From the NCBI RefSeq assembly GCF_030296755.1, contig NZ_AP027741.1, forward strand, positions 620,001 through 684,000: 64,000 bases of DNA, read 5' to 3'. The notes below the pieces were generated by a model. That model ran no database searches. It worked only from the letters and a program-made list of their open reading frames with translations, and had not been told where the DNA came from. Both the position numbers and the translations under genes were made by a program. Of this stretch, positions 40,000 through 48,907 are shown in pieces. Numbering within the stretch: the first letter of the stretch is position 1; every line of letters starts with the position of its first letter. The stretch comes from Methylophaga marina. GTDB lineage: Bacteria > Pseudomonadota > Gammaproteobacteria > Nitrosococcales > Methylophagaceae.

Positions 40000-41198
40000 A
40001 CCAAACAGTATCACCAACAAAGGCACTGATTTTATTATTGGCAGCACTAACGGCGCTAACGCCTCTTGCTATCGATGCCTATTTGCCTGCCATCCCGCAA
40101 ATGGCTTCAGATTTAGCCACCAGCATTCATGATACTGAAATATCATTGAGCCTCTATTTGGCAGGTTTTGCCATCGGCCAAATTTTTGGTGGACCGTTTT
40201 CTGATCATTTTGGACGCCGAGCAGCGACAGGGAGTGGTTTAAGCATTTTTTGTGTCGGCACACTTGGCATTATTTTCAGTCAGGATATTCACAGCGTTTG
40301 GCTGTTTCGGGTTATCCAGGCTATCGGCGGTGGTGTGGCTGTGGTGAATGCTGCCGCTGTTATTCGTGATTTAAGTCATGGCAAAGACAGTGCCCGACAC
40401 TTGTCTAATATGGCGGTGATCATGATGCTCGCACCGTTATTGGCCCCGCTTATTGGCATGATCATTCTGCATCTCAGTGGTTGGCGGCTTATTTTTGTCT
40501 TTTTACTGGTCTATGGCTTGAGCATTGGTACAGCCTTGTTCTTGCGACTTCCTGAAACACGGAAAAAAGCCACCGAACGAACCAGTATGTTCAAACGCTA
40601 CGCTATGGTACTTAGTCATCGATGTGCACTGGGATTTATCTTTTCTCAGTGTTTTGCCTTAGCGGGTATGTTTGCATTTATCACCGGCTCACCATCAGTT
40701 TACATGGGCTACTTTGATATCAGCGAGACCGTTTATCCATTTCTGTTTGGTTTGAATGTGATTGGCATGATGCTGGCGAACCGTCTCAATATTCGTTTAT
40801 TACACTATTACAGACCACAATTTTTATTAAGTATAGGACAAGCGGCACAAGTTCTGACCAGTCTGATTTTATTATTCTATGTCAGCCTGGCAACAGAACC
40901 TAACCTTGTGATTATGGTGATTTTATTAATTTTATTTATCGCTTCAATGGGCTTAATTGTCTCCAATGCAACTTCAAGCACGGTAGAGTTTTTCCCACAA
41001 AACAGCGCCACCGCGACAGCTTTACTGGGTTCCATTGGTTTTGCAGCCGGTGCATTAAGTGGCTCATTAGTGGGTTTACTCGGTGATGGTACACCATGGC
41101 CTATGGTGGTCATTATGTTTGCCTGTGCGCTCATAGGTCCTCTCGTCAGAACCATGCTGCAATACGGTCAGCCATCACCAACACATAACCATTCTTAA
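39996..41198 (+). CDS. Bcr/CflA-family drug resistance MFS transporter
   Basis: 400 residues, twelve membrane helices. Family motifs are LTPLAIDAYLPAIPQMA in helix 1, QIFGGPFSDHFGRRAATGSG (MFS motif A) and FRVIQAIGGGVAVVNAAAVIRD in helices 4-5. Members export bicyclomycin, chloramphenicol and related compounds by proton antiport. ATGA overlap with marR shows they form one unit. Substrate cannot be predicted. Confidence 0.92.
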   Translation: MNQTVSPTKALILLLAALTALTPLAIDAYLPAIPQMASDLATSIHDTEISLSLYLAGFAIGQIFGGPFSDHFGRRAATGSGLSIFCVGTLGIIFSQDIHSVWLFRVIQAIGGGVAVVNAAAVIRDLSHGKDSARHLSNMAVIMMLAPLLAPLIGMIILHLSGWRLIFVFLLVYGLSIGTALFLRLPETRKKATERTSMFKRYAMVLSHRCALGFIFSQCFALAGMFAFITGSPSVYMGYFDISETVYPFLFGLNVIGMMLANRLNIRLLHYYRPQFLLSIGQAAQVLTSLILLFYVSLATEPNLVIMVILLILFIASMGLIVSNATSSTVEFFPQNSATATALLGSIGFAAGALSGSLVGLLGDGTPWPMVVIMFACALIGPLVRTMLQYGQPSPTHNHS

Positions 41199-41201
41199 CC
41201 C

Positions 41202-41239
41202 AGCGTTAACTGACAGCCGTTTATGCTTTTGCTAACGCT
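41202..41239. promoter_or_regulatory. Inverted repeat before the outer-membrane factor gene
   Basis: Arms AGCGTTA (41202-41208) and TAACGCT (41233-41239) are separated by 24 bases, in the 81-bp gap before the GTG start at 41280. It could be an mRNA hairpin or an operator for the cluster's response regulator; no T-run follows. Confidence 0.35.
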
Positions 41240-41279
41240 AGCTTAGTTATGCAGTAAATTAATCATCTCCGAGGTATAC

Positions 41280-42647
41280 GTGAAGTCAGTTCGTAACAGA
41301 CAATGCATGCTAATGACACTCTTGAATGCAGTATTGCTGCTGTCAGGCTGTGCATCTATGTCTGCCAGCCCTGATTACCAAACAAAGATACAACAAGAGC
41401 AAACTCTGCCCGCCTGGTCACAATCTGATGAGGCTGAGTCCGTTATATCATTGAACAGCCTGATTGCTTCAGCGCAACTTAATCAGTTGGTAGAAACAGC
41501 TATCCAACATAACCCCACCCTGCAACAAACCTGGTTAACACTGCGAATTCGTCAGACGCAATTGCAGCAAACCGATGCAGCTCGTCAACCACAAATCAGT
41601 GCTGCAGCAGGCGCAACTCGCAGCGAGAACGCTGATGATAATTTTACCAGTCGTATCGATATCAGCTGGCAAGCTGATTTATGGGGTAAGTTAAAAGCCA
41701 ATAGCCAGGCAGCCACTCAGGACGTGAACGAGCAAGCCCTGCTCTATCAAGCAGCTCGTGATAGTTTAAGTGCGGAGGTCATGAAAGCCTGGCTAAACCT
41801 CACCGCAACCTCACACGCCATCACCATAGAAAAGCAGCGTTTGAAAACCCTGGAACAGAATGAACGCTACATCGTGCAACGTTACAGAAACGGTATTGGC
41901 ACATTGGAAGATTTAGATAATGCCCGTAGCTCCAGTGCCCAATCAAGAGCCAGCCTTGCTGCCTTTCAGGAAGATTATCGTCAGCAACAACGAGACTTAA
42001 AGACATTATTAGGACAGACCAACACTGCGGATATTGAGGCGCCAGCCAGCTATCCAGAAGTCAAACTGGCCTGGGCTGATGTACCCGAACAGACTTTGGC
42101 ACGTCGCCCCGACTTACAAGCGGCCTACATCGCTATTGAAGCAGACCAGCTACGCACTGAAGTGGCCTATAAAGAACTTTTACCAAGCCTGGACATTGGT
42201 GCCGCTCTTGAAGATGCGGCCTCATCACCTCATCAGGCATTAATGGGGTCACCACTCTGGTCATTACTCGCTCAGCTGACAGCGCCTATTTACCAAGGTG
42301 GGCAATTACGTGCAGCAGCTAAGGAAGCCGAATTAAATGAGGCCTATAGCTATCAGCGTTATCGTGAAACCTTATTAACAGCCGTTAATGAAGTCGAGCA
42401 ATATCTTAGTCTGGAGCAAAATCTGTTAACCCGCCAGCAGCACATTGCGGATGCATTAAAAAGTGCACAAAACAGCTTAGAGCAGTATCAGACAAGTTAT
42501 CGAACGGGGTTGGTCGATATTCTGGATTTACTGACTGTACAGCAACAAACTTACAATCTGGAAGCCACTCTGGATAACCTTATTTATCAACGCCTGATTA
42601 ACCGGATTAATCTTGGCTTAGCACTCGGCCTGAGAACCACACCATGA
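41280..42647 (+). CDS. Outer-membrane efflux lipoprotein (OprM/NodT family)
   Basis: 455 residues. Lipoprotein signal peptide with lipobox LSGC (Cys24), followed by two TolC-type repeats of long alpha-helices, as in LVETAIQHNPTLQQTWLTLRIRQTQL and ARRPDLQAAYIAIEADQLRTEVAYKELLPSL. It forms the outer-membrane channel of the tripartite pump with the next two genes. GTG start with GAGG 5 bases upstream; the stop overlaps the adaptor start by 4 bases. Confidence 0.93.
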   Translation: MKSVRNRQCMLMTLLNAVLLLSGCASMSASPDYQTKIQQEQTLPAWSQSDEAESVISLNSLIASAQLNQLVETAIQHNPTLQQTWLTLRIRQTQLQQTDAARQPQISAAAGATRSENADDNFTSRIDISWQADLWGKLKANSQAATQDVNEQALLYQAARDSLSAEVMKAWLNLTATSHAITIEKQRLKTLEQNERYIVQRYRNGIGTLEDLDNARSSSAQSRASLAAFQEDYRQQQRDLKTLLGQTNTADIEAPASYPEVKLAWADVPEQTLARRPDLQAAYIAIEADQLRTEVAYKELLPSLDIGAALEDAASSPHQALMGSPLWSLLAQLTAPIYQGGQLRAAAKEAELNEAYSYQRYRETLLTAVNEVEQYLSLEQNLLTRQQHIADALKSAQNSLEQYQTSYRTGLVDILDLLTVQQQTYNLEATLDNLIYQRLINRINLGLALGLRTTP

Positions 42648-43812
42648 AGCGTCATTTCCCCAAAATCATTCTGTTCATCCTGGCTTGTGGCATTCTGTTT
42701 GTCACTGTTTTAGTGGTCAAACATCTGTCAGCAGCACAGGCCAATAGGCCAATGCCTGTGCAAAAAGAACCACTGCCCAGCCCCGATGTATCCGTGATGA
42801 TGGCGACACCAGGCAGTTATGCATCAGCAGTGCGTGCTTTTGGTGCGGCCAGTCCGCACTTCAATATCACGCTTACAGCCCAGGTAAGCGGTCAGATTGA
42901 TGATATATCCCAACAATTTGAAAGTGGTCGACGTTTAAAAAAGGGACCTTGCTGGCCCAGCTTGAAAATAGTGATTATCAGGCCGCTGTGGAGAGTGCGC
43001 GGCAAGCCTTAAGCTCTGCCCAAGTCAGTTTATTAGAAGAACAACGCCAAGGTCTGCAAGCCTTGAGTGAGTGGCAATCTTCAGGACTTGAAGGAGAACC
43101 AGACTCAGACTTGGTGCTGCGTAAGCCACAACTGGCTGCCGCCAAAGCGGCGGTGAAAGAAGCCGAGGCCAATCTCAAGGCGGCTGAAAAGGATCTGGCT
43201 CAAACAACCATTAAAGCGCCCTTTGACGCACTTATTATTGAACGTTTAGTGTCCCCTGGCAGTTATGTTCAGAGCGGCACTGAAGTCGCGACCTTATACA
43301 GTACCGATCACGTAGAAATCTCTGTGGCTTTATCTGCTCAAGAATGGAGCAATCTCCCCAGTTTGTCTGTGCTGAATAGTGGTAAATGGCCGGTCACGGT
43401 GACGAGTGTTGAGAATTCGCATTCCTGGCAAGGTTATGTACTTAGAACGGAACAAAGTCTTAATCAGGAAACTCGTCAACGCAGTTTGATCATTGCCGTC
43501 GATAAACCTTTAGATATTGAACCAGCCTTGTTTCCCGGCACGTTTGTAGAGGCCCACATTGAAGGTCGTGATATTGCAGGCGTGTGGAAACTGCCAACCA
43601 GCGCCTTAAGTCAACGCGGTGAAGTCTGGTATGTATCAGCTGATAACACCCTGAAAAAATTCAGTACCAGCCCGCTCTTTTCAAGCCGCGGTTCTATCTA
43701 TATCGCGCCTCCTGAGTCACTAGCAAATGCCACGGTTCCTGTACTTGTCAGCCCTTTAAATAGTTATCTTGAAGGCATGGCTGTGACAGCTGTTGAGGTG
43801 TCACAGTCATGA
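42644..43812 (+). CDS. RND efflux periplasmic adaptor (reading frame broken once)
   Basis: About 389 residues after repair. N-terminal membrane anchor (FPKIILFILACGILFVTVLVV), a biotinyl-lipoyl half with ITLTAQVSGQIDDIS, a coiled-coil hairpin (AKAAVKEAEANLKAAEKDLAQTTIKAPFDALI) and a beta-barrel domain (VSPGSYVQSGTEVATL). The frame breaks at a six-A run (42937-42942). Seven A would join GRRLKKGTLLAQLENSDYQ. It links the inner-membrane pump to the outer-membrane channel. The stop overlaps the pump start. Confidence 0.9.
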
Positions 43813-46800
43813 TAAAGAAATCCTATTCAAGCAGCATCATCGCTTGGTTTACGGCCAATCCTGTGGCCGCGAATTTATTAATGATTCTGGTCATTATGTT
43901 GGGTGTGCTTGAATCTGGTCAGTTGCGAAAAGAAGCCTTTCCAAGCATGGATCCCCGCTCACTGACCATTTCAGTCTCCTACGACAGTGGTTCAGCCAAA
44001 CAGTCTGAAGAAGGTTTGGCCATCAAAATAGAGGAGCAACTGGAAGATGTTATTGGTATTAAACGGATTACCAGTACATCAACGGGCACCGGCGTAACAG
44101 TCACCGTTGAAAAGCAGAGTGAGTATGATTTAGACACACTTCTTCGTGATGTCAAAACGAAAGTGGATGCCATATCGACTTTCCCCGCCGATGCCAAAAA
44201 CCCGGTTATTGAGAAAGCCCAACGGGAAGAGCATTCACTGTGGCTGCAACTCTACGGTGATACCGACAGGCATAGCCTGCAACAACTTGCCTATAACTTA
44301 AAAACGGATCTGATAGCTAACCCTAATATCAATTCTGTCAACATTTCCGGTTGGCTGGATCCGATGATGGCCATCGAAGTAGATGATGGCAAACTACAAT
44401 CCTATGGGCTGACTCTATCGGATGTTGAACAAGCGATAAATGCAGGTTCTTCCAATACGATGACCGCTGTTCTGCGTAATAAAGCGGTTTATCTACAGCT
44501 AAAAGCATCTGAACAGGCTTATTTGAAAGAAGATTTTGCCGATATCCCTCTATTAACACTCGCCAATGGTAATCAGTTGCTGCTGGGTGAAGTCGCCAAA
44601 ATTAATGACACCTATGATGACACCACATCCGTCTTAGCTCGCTTTCAGGGTCGAGACAGCATTGCTTTACAGGTCATAACCACCGGCCTGGATGACATCA
44701 CTAACACGGTAGAGGCGGCTGAAAAAGTCGCTAAATCATGGCAGGAAGATGGCAAGCTACCCGATAACGTGAAGCTTGAAGCTTGGTATGACCGGAGCGA
44801 ATCCATACAACAGCGCTTGGAATTATTAGTTAAAAATGCGTTTACCGGCATCGTGATGGTGTTTATCTTGCTGGCATTATTCCTGAATTTGACCGTTGCT
44901 TTCTGGGTGGCCATGGGCTTGCCATTTATTTTCTTTGGCACCCTTTACTTTATGGGGGATGCGTTTATGGGACTGTCCCTCAACGAGTTCACCACGTTTG
45001 GCTTTCTATTAGCCTTAGGCATCGTGGTCGATGATGCGGTTGTAGTGGGTGAATCCGTTTACGATGTCAGGTCCAAGGAAGGCGACACCATAGAAAATAC
45101 GATAAAAGGCACGATGATTGTTGCTGTCCCCACTTTATTTGGTGTTTTCACTACAGTTGCTGCATTTTACGCCCTCTCACAATTAGAAGGCGGTTTAGGC
45201 AGACTCTACGCTCAGTTTGCAGCCGTAGTGACTATCTGCCTGATTTTATCCATTATCGAATCCAAATTAATTTTGCCTGCTCATCTGGCTCATCTGAACA
45301 CACGCCGACAAGTAAGCAAACATGGCTTACTCAAAATCTGGCATAAGATTCAACATACCATGGACAGTGGTTTGCAGTGGTTTAATCAGACCTGCTATCG
45401 CCCCACCATCAATTATGCACTTGAACAACGCTATGCGGTGGCAGTGTTATTTATCGCCTTGTTTATCTTTGTTATGTCGATGCCCATGACAGGCATGGTG
45501 AGAATGAGCTTTTTTCCATCCATCCCAGGCGATACTGTTCGTGCTCAGCTGACCATGCAGAATGATGCGAGCTATGGTCTGACGCATAACGATCTGGCCT
45601 TGATGGAACAACTCGCCTACCAGGCCGACAAAGAACTTGGCGGGAATGGTGATATCGCCAATCTGCAGATTTTGTCTTCCAGCGACCAGGCCGGCACTGT
45701 CACTGTTGAACTCAAACCCCGTGCGCCTTATGACATTACGACGTTCAGCCGTCATTGGCAGCAACTCGTTGGGACACCTGAAGGCGCCAAAACAGTCAGT
45801 GTAAGAACCCGACATGGTCCTGTTGATGATCTGAGAATTGAGTTACGGGCGAATGATGATCAGATTCTGGAAATGGCCGGGAACGAGATTAAACGTACGA
45901 TGGAAAGCATTCCTGCGATCAGTGGTATAGATGATAATCTCGAACCAGGCCAACCACAGCTACATTTGTCGTTAAATCAACAAGGGCGTGCATTAGGCAT
46001 GACGACAAACGATCTGGCGATTCAAATTTTACAAGGCTTCAGTGGGCAAGTGGTACAGCGCTATCAGCGTAATAGCGACGAGATAGAAGTCAAAGTGCGC
46101 TATCCCGAAGATGAGCGTCAGAATGCCGCCGATGTATTAAACTCGCGTGTTAGAACGCCCAATGGTGATGTGGTGCCTTTATCCAGTGTCGCTAATGTCA
46201 GCTATGGCTTTACACGGGATTCCATCACTCGTATTGATAAAAAACGAGCCGTTTATATTTCGGCAGATGTGAATAAAGACAGCTTATCCACCACTGAACT
46301 CGTCGCTCAACTACAAAGTAATATGGTGCCTGATCTGGTCAGAAAATATCCTGGATTAGATATCCATTTTGCCGGAGAGGCTGAAGAGCAGGCTGAGACA
46401 GAATCATCGATGGTCCATGTATCATTGATTGCCTTATTAGTTATTTATATGTTGCTGGCAATTCCGCTTCGCTCTTATCTCCAGCCTATGTTGATTATGA
46501 CCGCGATCCCTTTTGGTATTGTCGGTGCCATTCTAGGACACTGGATGAACGATCTGACCTTGGGCATTTTATCGCTCAACGGCATCATTGCCTTAAGTGG
46601 CGTAGTGGTGAATGATAGTTTGTTATTGGTCTCCCGCTTTAACGATATTCGCCACGATTATGATGATATTAAACAAGCCATCAGTATTGCTTGTAGGAGT
46701 CGCTTGCGAGCCGTGTTATTAACCTCGGTCACGACTTTTGCCGGATTAATGCCCTTGCTCAGTGAAACATCTCGCCAGGCACAATTTTTAATTCCTGCAG

Positions 46801-46937
46801 CCGTTTCTTTAGGCTACGGCATTATGTTTGCCACCGTCATCACATTGATTTTGATACCCAGTTTATTACTGATTCAACATGACGTTATACACGTATTTAA
46901 GCGAAAATCTGTCACAAAAGCGGCCGGAGTAAACTAG
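43809..46937 (+). CDS. RND-family efflux pump, inner-membrane transporter
   Basis: 1042 residues, normal RND length. Helix 1 begins after SSIIAWFTANPVAANLLMIL, and two large periplasmic loops lie between helices 1-2 and 7-8. The proton-relay pair of aspartates is in GIVVDDAVVVGE near residues 404-415. The second half repeats this with IALSGVVVNDSLLLVSRFNDIR. The NPVAANLLM helix-1 pattern belongs to a large, poorly characterised HAE-1 subgroup often found with MarR or two-component genes. Substrates are unknown. Confidence 0.95.
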   Translation: MIKKSYSSSIIAWFTANPVAANLLMILVIMLGVLESGQLRKEAFPSMDPRSLTISVSYDSGSAKQSEEGLAIKIEEQLEDVIGIKRITSTSTGTGVTVTVEKQSEYDLDTLLRDVKTKVDAISTFPADAKNPVIEKAQREEHSLWLQLYGDTDRHSLQQLAYNLKTDLIANPNINSVNISGWLDPMMAIEVDDGKLQSYGLTLSDVEQAINAGSSNTMTAVLRNKAVYLQLKASEQAYLKEDFADIPLLTLANGNQLLLGEVAKINDTYDDTTSVLARFQGRDSIALQVITTGLDDITNTVEAAEKVAKSWQEDGKLPDNVKLEAWYDRSESIQQRLELLVKNAFTGIVMVFILLALFLNLTVAFWVAMGLPFIFFGTLYFMGDAFMGLSLNEFTTFGFLLALGIVVDDAVVVGESVYDVRSKEGDTIENTIKGTMIVAVPTLFGVFTTVAAFYALSQLEGGLGRLYAQFAAVVTICLILSIIESKLILPAHLAHLNTRRQVSKHGLLKIWHKIQHTMDSGLQWFNQTCYRPTINYALEQRYAVAVLFIALFIFVMSMPMTGMVRMSFFPSIPGDTVRAQLTMQNDASYGLTHNDLALMEQLAYQADKELGGNGDIANLQILSSSDQAGTVTVELKPRAPYDITTFSRHWQQLVGTPEGAKTVSVRTRHGPVDDLRIELRANDDQILEMAGNEIKRTMESIPAISGIDDNLEPGQPQLHLSLNQQGRALGMTTNDLAIQILQGFSGQVVQRYQRNSDEIEVKVRYPEDERQNAADVLNSRVRTPNGDVVPLSSVANVSYGFTRDSITRIDKKRAVYISADVNKDSLSTTELVAQLQSNMVPDLVRKYPGLDIHFAGEAEEQAETESSMVHVSLIALLVIYMLLAIPLRSYLQPMLIMTAIPFGIVGAILGHWMNDLTLGILSLNGIIALSGVVVNDSLLLVSRFNDIRHDYDDIKQAISIACRSRLRAVLLTSVTTFAGLMPLLSETSRQAQFLIPAAVSLGYGIMFATVITLILIPSLLLIQHDVIHVFKRKSVTKAAGVN

Positions 46938-46939
46938 CC

Positions 46940-47610
46940 ATGTTGCACGTGTTATTAGTCGAAGATGATCTGGATCTGGCAGAAACAGTGATTGATTATC
47001 TCAGCCTTGAAAATATTGAATGTGATCATGCCAGCAATGGCCTTGCCGGCTTAGAATTTAGTCAACAACATCAATACGATGTGCTGTTACTGGATTTAAA
47101 CCTACCCAGAATGGATGGATTGACGGTCTGTGAAAAGTTACGTGAACAAGGCTATGACGTGCCGATTCTGATGCTAACCGCCCGTGATCAGCTCAGTGAC
47201 AAAATCACAGGGTTTAATGCCGGTACTGACGATTATCTGGTCAAACCATTTGAACTGGATGAACTGATTGTGCGCATTCAAGCCTTATCACGACGTCGTA
47301 GTGGCCAAGTACAACGCTTACAGTGTGATGATCTCATCATGGACCTTCAGACAAAAACGGTGACACGTAGTGGACAGAGTTTAAAACTGTCGCCCACTAG
47401 CTGGCAGTTATTGGAAGCATTGATGCGCGCTTATCCCGATGTAGTGGCTAAACAAAAGTTGGAAGCGGCTGTCTGGGGCGATACACCACCAGATAGTGAT
47501 AGCCTGAAAGTGCATATGTTTCACTTAAGAAAAGCTGTTGACGCACCGTTTGAAAAAATTTAATTCACACCATCCCCGGTCACGGATTTGCCTTAAGAAA
47601 TGAAACTTAA
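46940..47610 (+). CDS. OmpR-family response regulator (reading frame broken near the end)
   Basis: About 223 residues after repair. Receiver domain with LVEDD, phospho-acceptor Asp52 (LLLDLNLPRMDG) and LVKPFELDEL, then an OmpR-type winged helix (LLEALMRAYPDVVAKQKLEAAVWGD, SLKVHMFHLRKAVD). A six-A run at 47553-47558 shifts the frame into an immediate stop. With seven A the protein ends KNLIHTIPGHGFALRNET, the usual wing hairpin, and overlaps the kinase start by 11 bases. It follows the pump gene by 2 bp and probably controls it. Confidence 0.92.
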
Positions 47611-48907
47611 ACTGAGTCTTAAATTTTACATTGCATTAGCCTTCCTCGTTCTGGGGATAACGATAGTGGCAGGATATTCTATGCTCAGTATCCAGTTCTT
47701 TTTCAGAGGCATGGATAATATTATTTCAGCCAATATGGAAAATGCTGCAGAAGAGTATGTACGTGCTCAACAGAATAGTCACCAGGCGCCTTATGCTGAT
47801 GGTTATACCATTACTCGCAGTTGGGAGGCGCAATCTCCTACGATCAAGCAATATTTCAATAAGCCAAAGCGTTATGCAGCTTTGCAGAAACATTACCAAC
47901 GTGGCGAGACAGGGCGCGGTTCTGGCGTGATGTACTTTCTTATTAAGTTAAAAATTCAGAACCAAGACTATTTTATCAGCCGCCCCTTTACCAAAGCGGA
48001 TGCTTCTCCTTTGGTTGGAAAAAATGCCAGACAAAACCGCCAGTTTATTATTACCTTGAGTATCGGGATCACCCTACTTCTGGCCTTATTGACCTGGTTG
48101 TTGATGAAGCGTTTATCACAGCCTGTATCCCGACTGACCACATGGACACATGAACTGACCCCAGAGACATTAAAACGCCCGCCTCCTGACTTTGCTTATC
48201 CCGAACTCAACGAGATGGCCGCCTTAATTCAAGGGTCATTATCATCCGTTAATGAGGCTATGGAGCGAGAACAAAACTTCTTGCGTTATACCAGTCATGA
48301 ATTACGCACCCCCATCAGTGTTATTCGTAACAATATTGAATTAATACATAAACTGCAGCAGAAACAGCCCGCTGACCTCAACGAAAAACAACAAGACATT
48401 ATTGAACGCATCGATCGTGCTAGCCTCACTATGCAACATCTATGTGAAACCCTGTTATGGCTGAACCGAGAAGAAACAGAGTCTCTGGCAAAACAAGATT
48501 TCCGTCTCGATGAGCTGATTCATAGTCTTGTTGATGAAATGCGTTATTTGCTGAAGAACAAACCCGTTGATGTCAAAGTTGAAACGACTGAATCGACGCT
48601 ATATGCATCATCCGCGGCAGCCAGAATCATTATCGGTAACTTAATAAGAAATGCGTTCCAGCATACCTGGGATGGTCATGTGGTGATTCATCAACACAAA
48701 CATACAGTCACTATCCGTAACCAAAGCTCGCCATCTGACAAGGAGAGTGTTGAAAATGATCAAGGGTTTGGTCTAGGCCTGCAGCTAACGCAGCAACTGT
48801 GTAAAAAATTGGACTGGCCATATCAAAACCAAGTGAATCCTGACGGACACTATGTGACCCTTACGATTGTGACGATGAATCCACATCAACAAGAAGTAAC
48901 ACAATAA
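47600..48907 (+). CDS. Sensor histidine kinase of the efflux cluster
   Basis: 435 residues. Two membrane segments (about 9-33 and 148-168) flank a short periplasmic sensor. A HAMP-like linker, then the HisKA box TSHELRTPISVI with phospho-acceptor His233, and a HATPase domain with the N box NLIRNAFQHTW and G2 box GFGLGLQLTQQL. Its start overlaps the response regulator. It overlaps the convergent kinase gene by 47 bp at the 3' end, so transcripts from both sides would be complementary there. Confidence 0.93.
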   Translation: MKLKLSLKFYIALAFLVLGITIVAGYSMLSIQFFFRGMDNIISANMENAAEEYVRAQQNSHQAPYADGYTITRSWEAQSPTIKQYFNKPKRYAALQKHYQRGETGRGSGVMYFLIKLKIQNQDYFISRPFTKADASPLVGKNARQNRQFIITLSIGITLLLALLTWLLMKRLSQPVSRLTTWTHELTPETLKRPPPDFAYPELNEMAALIQGSLSSVNEAMEREQNFLRYTSHELRTPISVIRNNIELIHKLQQKQPADLNEKQQDIIERIDRASLTMQHLCETLLWLNREETESLAKQDFRLDELIHSLVDEMRYLLKNKPVDVKVETTESTLYASSAAARIIIGNLIRNAFQHTWDGHVVIHQHKHTVTIRNQSSPSDKESVENDQGFGLGLQLTQQLCKKLDWPYQNQVNPDGHYVTLTIVTMNPHQQEVTQ

